Shown here one piece after another: positions 59,830 through 64,000 of a stretch of DNA of 64,000 nucleotides. The notes under the pieces are model-generated. The model was not told the DNA's origin, searched no databases, and was given only the letters and a program-made list of their open reading frames with translations. Source of the DNA: Sphingomonadaceae bacterium (GTDB lineage: Bacteria > Pseudomonadota > Alphaproteobacteria > Sphingomonadales > Sphingomonadaceae); NCBI GenBank assembly GCA_024236195.1, contig JACKKZ010000002.1, positions 62,001 through 126,000 on the forward strand, in the 5' to 3' direction. The number at the start of each line of letters is the position of its first letter. The first letter of the stretch is position 1. The position numbers and the translations under genes are program-made.

Positions 59830-61044
59830 ATGGCTACAATTGCATCGATTGACCGCACACCAGACCAGATCCCGACCCATGATGAACTGGTTGCGCGCGC
59901 ACGGGCGATGATCCCAACGCTCAAGGCTCGTGCCAAGCAATGCACCACTGAACGGGATGTTCCGGCAGAGTCGATTCGCGAATTCCACGAAGCCGGCTTC
60001 TTCCGCATGCTCCAGCCCAAACGCTGGGGCGGCTATGAAATGCACCCTAACACCTTCTTTGAAGTGCAAAAGGCGCTGGCGGAAGGCTGCATGTCCACCG
60101 GCTGGATGTTCGGTGTGGTGGGCTGCCACCCCTATGAAATTGCCCTTTTCCCGGAGCAGGCACAGCAGGACATGTGGGCTGATGACAGCTCGATCCTCGC
60201 CTCTTCATCATATCAGCCGGTGGGCAAGGTCACGCGGGTTGATGGCGGCTTCCGCCTTTCGGGTCACTGGGGCTTCTCGACCGGTGCGGTGCATTGCAAC
60301 TGGGTGGTTCTGGGTGCCATGGTCCCCCCTGCCAAGGAAGGCGACCCGCCGGATATGCGCGCTTTCCTGCTTCCGCGCAGCGACTACACCATCGACCGCG
60401 ACGCATGGCAGGTGTTCGGCCTGCAGGGCACCGGCAGCCATGACATCATCGTCGACGATGTTTTCGTGCCGGAACACCGCACCCATCGTTCCATTGACGG
60501 ATTCCTGTGCGACAACCCGGGTCAGGAACTGAATAACGGCGCTCTCTTTACCCTGCCCTGGGCGCAGGTCTTTGTGCGTTCGGTTTCGACCGCTGCTTTC
60601 GGAGGAGCCAAGGCTGCGCTCGCCGCTGCGATCAAGATCGCGCAGGATCGGATATCGACCAATACCGGCAAGGCATCGAAGAATGACCCCTTCCTGCTTG
60701 CCGCAATCTCAAAAGCCCATGCGCAGATCCTCGAAATGGAAACCACGCTGCGCATCACTTTTGAAGAACTGATGGACTATGCCGAACGGGGTGAGCCGAT
60801 CCCGATGGAGAAGCGGGCGCTGTTCGCCTATAATTCCTCGGCTGTCGTGCGCCGCCTGGCAGATCTGGTCGATGATATGGTGCAACTGCTCGGCGGCCGG
60901 GCGATCTACAACAGCAGCGAGATTATCCAGCCCTGGCTGGACCTGCTGGCAGGCCGCGCCCATGTCGCCAATGATCCGAACAACCGCACGACCGACGTGC
61001 TGGGCACAATGATGGGTCAGGAACCGACCTTCACCTTCATGTAA
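59830..61044 (+). CDS. hsaA: HsaA-type flavin-dependent 3-HSA monooxygenase (oxygenase)
   Basis: A 404-residue class D (acyl-CoA-dehydrogenase-fold) oxygenase. REFHEAGFFRMLQPKRWGGY, ALAEGCMSTGWMFGVVGCHP, GHWGFSTGAVHCNWVVLGAM and IQPWLDLLAGRAHVANDPNN follow the HsaA/HpaB-like group D pattern. HsaA hydroxylates 3-HSA to the catechol that HsaC cleaves. It needs a flavin reductase (HsaB), not found in the window. The ATG at 59830 follows AGGAAGAGG; an ATG at 59776 would add 18 residues. It begins the plus-strand operon. Confidence 0.88.
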   Translation: MATIASIDRTPDQIPTHDELVARARAMIPTLKARAKQCTTERDVPAESIREFHEAGFFRMLQPKRWGGYEMHPNTFFEVQKALAEGCMSTGWMFGVVGCHPYEIALFPEQAQQDMWADDSSILASSSYQPVGKVTRVDGGFRLSGHWGFSTGAVHCNWVVLGAMVPPAKEGDPPDMRAFLLPRSDYTIDRDAWQVFGLQGTGSHDIIVDDVFVPEHRTHRSIDGFLCDNPGQELNNGALFTLPWAQVFVRSVSTAAFGGAKAALAAAIKIAQDRISTNTGKASKNDPFLLAAISKAHAQILEMETTLRITFEELMDYAERGEPIPMEKRALFAYNSSAVVRRLADLVDDMVQLLGGRAIYNSSEIIQPWLDLLAGRAHVANDPNNRTTDVLGTMMGQEPTFTFM

Positions 61045-61055
61045 GGAACCTGCAA

Positions 61056-61874
61056 GTGACCGAACTGAAGGGTGCAACCCATAGGGTCGCAGGCGGCCAT
61101 GATATCCATATTCAGGAAGCCGGCAGCGGCCCTGCCGTGGTGTTCATCCACGGCAGCGGACCGGGAGCATCGGGCCTGTCCAATTTCCGTCAGAATGTGG
61201 ATGCCTTCGTCGCTGCCGGTTATCAGGTAATCCTGCCTGACATGATCGGCTATGGCGCGTCCTCCAAGCCCGAGGGGATCGACTACACGCTGACCCTGTT
61301 CACAGACACGCTGTATGACGCCTTGCGCGCGCATGGAATCGAACAGGCCACGCTGGTCGGCAATTCGCTGGGCGGCGGAGTCGCGATCCAGATGGCGCTG
61401 GATCACCCCGAATTCGTGCGGAACCTGATCCTGATGGCTCCTGGCTGCATCGAGGAACTGGACATTTATTTCGCCATGCCGGGGATCGCCAATATGCGCT
61501 CTTCCTTCGGCAGCCCGGAATTCTCGGCGGCAGATCAGCGACGTCTCAACGAAAGCCTCGTTTTTGACCCCGCCCATGTGACGGATGAACTGGTGGCCGA
61601 GCGCTATGAAGTCGCGCGGGTCCAGCCCAAGGATGTAATCACGCGGATGCGCACACATAATGTGCGCCCGCGCTTGTCCGAAATCAAGGTGCCGATCCTG
61701 CTGTTCTGGGGTTATAACGAAGCCTTCATGCCGCTCACCGGCATCGGCTATTTCTTCGAATCCTGCGAGGATGTGCGCTGTGTGACCTTCAACAAGGTTG
61801 GCCATTGGGTGCAGGTCGAACGCGCAGAAGAGTTCAACCGCTACTCCACCCAATTCCTGGACGAAAAGGGCTGA
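61056..61874 (+). CDS. hsaD: HsaD-type meta-cleavage product hydrolase
   Basis: A 272-residue alpha/beta hydrolase. GSGPGASGLSNFRQNVDAFV, the nucleophile Ser in VGNSLGGGVA and the His in KVGHWVQVERAEEF fit MhpC/HsaD enzymes, which hydrolyse the C-C bond of 4,9-DSHA after HsaC. At the acid position the family WGRxDxxxP becomes WGYNEAFMP, so Glu replaces the usual Asp. The start is GTG 61056 following AAGGAACC, 11 bp after hsaA. The stop is 4 bp from the next gene. Confidence 0.87.
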   Translation: MTELKGATHRVAGGHDIHIQEAGSGPAVVFIHGSGPGASGLSNFRQNVDAFVAAGYQVILPDMIGYGASSKPEGIDYTLTLFTDTLYDALRAHGIEQATLVGNSLGGGVAIQMALDHPEFVRNLILMAPGCIEELDIYFAMPGIANMRSSFGSPEFSAADQRRLNESLVFDPAHVTDELVAERYEVARVQPKDVITRMRTHNVRPRLSEIKVPILLFWGYNEAFMPLTGIGYFFESCEDVRCVTFNKVGHWVQVERAEEFNRYSTQFLDEKG

Positions 61875-61878
61875 CGCG

Positions 61879-63339
61879 ATGGCGGAGATTTCGCTCCATC
61901 GCCCATTCCCGGCCAGCGAAGTAACGGGCTGGGACTTCGAGACTGACGTCGCTGTGATTGGCTTTGGCGCGACCGGGGCCTGTGCAGCAATCGAAGCTGC
62001 CACTGCAGGCGCTAAGGTCATGCTGTTTGAACGCAATTCCGGCAGCGGCGGGGCCTCCGGCCTGTCGGGTGGGGAAATCTATATCGGCGGGAATGGCGGC
62101 ACCGAAGTGCAGCGTGCAGCCGGCTTCAATGATACTACCGCTGATTTCGCTGCCTATCTCAAGGCTGCGGGCGGCCCCTGCGCGGACGAGGCCAAATGCG
62201 AGCTCTATGCCGAACAGGCACTTGACCATTTCGCATGGCTTAAGGCGCAAGGCGTGCCCTATCGCGGGAATTACCTGCCGGGCAAACATATCGAGCCGAC
62301 TGACGATTCCACCCTGATCTGGTCAGGGAGCGAGGCGGCGGCACCTTTCTGCAACCTCTCCAAACCTGCCCCGCGCGGCCATGTGATCCAGCATATGGGC
62401 TGGGGCGGCGGGCGCCCGTTGGTCGATATCCTCGAAGCAAGAGCGCGCGATCTGGGCGTGGAGGTGGTGGTCGATGCCCGCGCGGTGGCATTGGTGCAGG
62501 ACGGTAAACGGATCGTGGGCTGCGTGGTGCGGATCGACAATGCAGACCGGTTCGTAAAGGCGGCAAAGGGGGTCGTACTCGCAACCGGCGGCTTCGTGAT
62601 GAACGAAGAGATGCGGCGCAAATATTGCCCCGACAGTTTCCGGGTCAACTCCCCCATCGGGGACCAGGATGACGGGACCGGAATCAACCTGGGTGTCGGC
62701 GCGGGCGGCGATGCCATCCATATGGACCAGTTCTTCACCACCTGCCCCTGGACCATGCCCGAACCGCAGGCGCAGGGCGTGTTCGTGAATGTCGCCGGTC
62801 AGCGTTTCATCAATGAGGATTGTTATCACGGCCGCGTCAGCCGCTGCGCCGTGGACCAGCCGGGGGGCAAGGTCTACCTGCTGCTCGACAGTGCCCATTT
62901 CGACCAGCCCCTCGAAATGGCAGGTATTACCATCGCCGGTACAGGTGACAGCTGGGAAGAGGTCGAGGCCGAACTGGAAATGCCTCAGAACACGTTGGCT
63001 GCGACCATGCACTTCTACAACCGCCATGCGGCCGAGGGGCGTGACCCGCTGTTCGACAAGAAAGAACCGATCCTTGTTCCGCTTGACCAGGCGCCATTTG
63101 TTGCGCTCGAACTGAACTTCCAGACCAGCTATTTCAGCTTTTTCACGCTGGGCGGGCTAAAGACTTCGACCGATGGCGAAGTGCTTGACCGTACAGGCGT
63201 GCCAATAGCCGGGCTGTTCGCTGCGGGGCGCTGTACCAGCGGGCTGCCCGCATGGGGCCATGGCTACAGCTCAGGCATGAGCCTTGCTGATTGCACCTTC
63301 TTCGGGCGACAGGCCGGACGGAAAGCGGCCACGCAATGA
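61879..63339 (+). CDS. KstD/fumarate-reductase-fold flavin dehydrogenase
   Basis: A 486-residue FAD protein. VAVIGFGATGACAAIEAATA near residue 26 binds FAD, GASGLSGGEIYIGG follows, and the C-terminus GLFAAGRCTSGLPAWGHGYS contains the FAD-proximal Tyr seen in ketosteroid dehydrogenases. This superfamily includes KstD (delta-1), delta-4(5alpha) dehydrogenases and urocanate or fumarate reductases; I cannot choose from sequence. Between hsaD and the EthD gene a 3-ketosteroid dehydrogenase is likely. The ATG at 61879 is chosen for its 4-bp distance to hsaD. Confidence 0.78.
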   Translation: MAEISLHRPFPASEVTGWDFETDVAVIGFGATGACAAIEAATAGAKVMLFERNSGSGGASGLSGGEIYIGGNGGTEVQRAAGFNDTTADFAAYLKAAGGPCADEAKCELYAEQALDHFAWLKAQGVPYRGNYLPGKHIEPTDDSTLIWSGSEAAAPFCNLSKPAPRGHVIQHMGWGGGRPLVDILEARARDLGVEVVVDARAVALVQDGKRIVGCVVRIDNADRFVKAAKGVVLATGGFVMNEEMRRKYCPDSFRVNSPIGDQDDGTGINLGVGAGGDAIHMDQFFTTCPWTMPEPQAQGVFVNVAGQRFINEDCYHGRVSRCAVDQPGGKVYLLLDSAHFDQPLEMAGITIAGTGDSWEEVEAELEMPQNTLAATMHFYNRHAAEGRDPLFDKKEPILVPLDQAPFVALELNFQTSYFSFFTLGGLKTSTDGEVLDRTGVPIAGLFAAGRCTSGLPAWGHGYSSGMSLADCTFFGRQAGRKAATQ

Positions 63340-63701
63340 GCGGATGCAAGGTCATCGCCTTGCTGCGAAAGCGCGCAGAGCTGACCCGTGCGGAATTTAT
63401 CGACTATTACGAAACGCGACACGCCCCGCTGATCCTGTCGCTCCTGCCGAACATCAAGCGATATTCGCGCAATTTTGCCGATTTTTCTGGCGCTTTCGCG
63501 CTCGAAGGCGCGGCGCCGTTTGACTTCGACTGTGTCACGGAAATCAGCTTTGCCAGCCGTTCGGACTATGACGCATTCCTGGCCGTCGCAGCAAAGGATG
63601 AAATCGCGCAAACAATTGCCAGCGACGAAGAAAATTTCCTCGACCGCAGCGGCACGCGCATGTTTCTGGTCGATGAGCATAGTAGCGACATTTCGCCCTG
63701 A
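63336..63701 (+). CDS. EthD-like ferredoxin-like protein
   Basis: A 121-residue dimeric alpha+beta-barrel protein of the EthD type. KVIALLRKRAELTRAEFIDY, YETRHAPLILSLLPNIKRYS and FDCVTEISFASRSDYDAFLA are the standard segments. EthD-like proteins accompany monooxygenases or catabolic clusters and some act as small isomerases or decyclases. Its ATG overlaps the upstream stop (ATGA). Function unknown. Confidence 0.8.
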   Translation: MSGCKVIALLRKRAELTRAEFIDYYETRHAPLILSLLPNIKRYSRNFADFSGAFALEGAAPFDFDCVTEISFASRSDYDAFLAVAAKDEIAQTIASDEENFLDRSGTRMFLVDEHSSDISP

Positions 63702-63726
63702 CGGCGCATTTGTGGGAGTGAGAACA

Positions 63727-64000
63727 ATGATCCTGAAAAACAAAGTCGTCATCATCACCGGGGCCGGACCGGGCATGGGCCAGGCTATGTGCCGGGGTGC
63801 GGCCAAGGAAGGCGCAAAGGTGATCGTCTCGGCCCGGTCAGTTGCTGCAATCGAGGCCATCGCGGCCGACATTGTCGCACAGGGCGGTGAAGCTGTGGCG
63901 GTGCCTTGCGATGTGGCCCGGACCGACCAGTGCCAGACGCTGGCCAAGGCGGCGCTCGACAGATGGGGGCGGATCGACGGGCTGGTGAACTCGGCCTATT
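63727..64000 (+). CDS. SDR-family oxidoreductase (partial, 3' end outside window)
   Basis: The first 91 codons only. MILKNKVVIITGAGPGMGQA gives the Rossmann loop TGAGPGMG, followed by GAKVIVSARS, CDVARTDQCQ and GLVNSAY at the edge, which lacks the usual NNAG (NSAY here). It is a classical SDR. The ATG is preceded by GGGAGTGAGAAC, 25 bp after the EthD gene, so it is probably part of the hsaAD-flavin dehydrogenase operon. Catalytic Ser/Tyr/Lys lie beyond the edge. Confidence 0.8.
   Translation, partial: MILKNKVVIITGAGPGMGQAMCRGAAKEGAKVIVSARSVAAIEAIAADIVAQGGEAVAVPCDVARTDQCQTLAKAALDRWGRIDGLVNSAY

Noticed and set aside
1..64000. CRISPR arrays, tRNA or rRNA genes, prophage and riboswitches.
   Set aside because: No regularly spaced repeats, cloverleaf-like segment, phage structural gene or known riboswitch consensus was seen by eye.

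Overview
The window looks like chromosome from a GC-rich alphaproteobacterium, most likely a sphingomonad (Sphingomonadales). The left edge carries argB - yggT - folD in the order I associate with that group, and the accessory genes include a TonB-dependent receptor and many CoA-linked catabolic enzymes. The genus cannot be fixed from sequence alone.

Positions 1-6.4 kb hold housekeeping and small-protein genes: folD (partial), yggT, argB, two nuclease-fold (SNase-like) proteins, an NTF2-like protein, lipoproteins, a MITE-like 140-bp inverted repeat, and a SEC-C zinc-motif gene broken by two single-base frameshifts. Positions 6.4-8.7 kb are a decayed, mobile-element-rich stretch: an orphan ribbon-helix-helix antitoxin-like gene, a possible Fic N-terminal remnant, and a dead IS30-family element with two in-frame stops. 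From 8.8 kb to the right edge almost everything is catabolic.

Positions 8.8-22.7 kb contain an acyl-CoA dehydrogenase pair, a LysR regulator, a plus-strand operon (crotonase, CaiB CoA-transferase, aldehyde dehydrogenase, 3-hydroxyisobutyrate-dehydrogenase-like enzyme), then a minus-strand group with an MFS permease, a secreted sulfatase and a TonB receptor. Positions 22.7-41.1 kb contain an Fe(II)/2-oxoglutarate-type oxygenase, three Baeyer-Villiger-type flavin monooxygenases, several SDRs, an old-yellow-enzyme/FadH-like reductase, VOC proteins, an HSL-type esterase and two paralogous TetR regulators. Two TetR promoters and at least three other promoters here share a 16-24-bp imperfect palindrome, which suggests an undescribed regulon.

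Positions 41.1-64 kb are a steroid-nucleus degradation locus. The minus strand (59.6 to 42.5 kb) encodes an SDR, an HsaC-type extradiol dioxygenase, IpdA, IpdB, a crotonase, IpdC, EchA20, two acyl-CoA dehydrogenase pairs, FadA6, SDRs including IpdF, a MaoC dehydratase, a textbook ketosteroid isomerase, a thiolase and a FadD3-like ligase. Together these match the actinobacterial ring C/D (HIP) pathway. The divergent plus strand encodes HsaA, HsaD, a flavin ketosteroid-dehydrogenase-like protein, an EthD-like protein and the start of another SDR. In the inferred order, ring A/B is desaturated and opened (flavin dehydrogenase, HsaA, HsaC, HsaD), then the HIP acid is activated by FadD3, beta-oxidised, and rings D and C are hydrolysed by EchA20 and IpdAB. 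The BVMO plus esterase region could remove a C17 side chain or open ring D; that is hypothesis. 9-alpha-hydroxylase (KshAB) and the HsaB reductase are not in the window.
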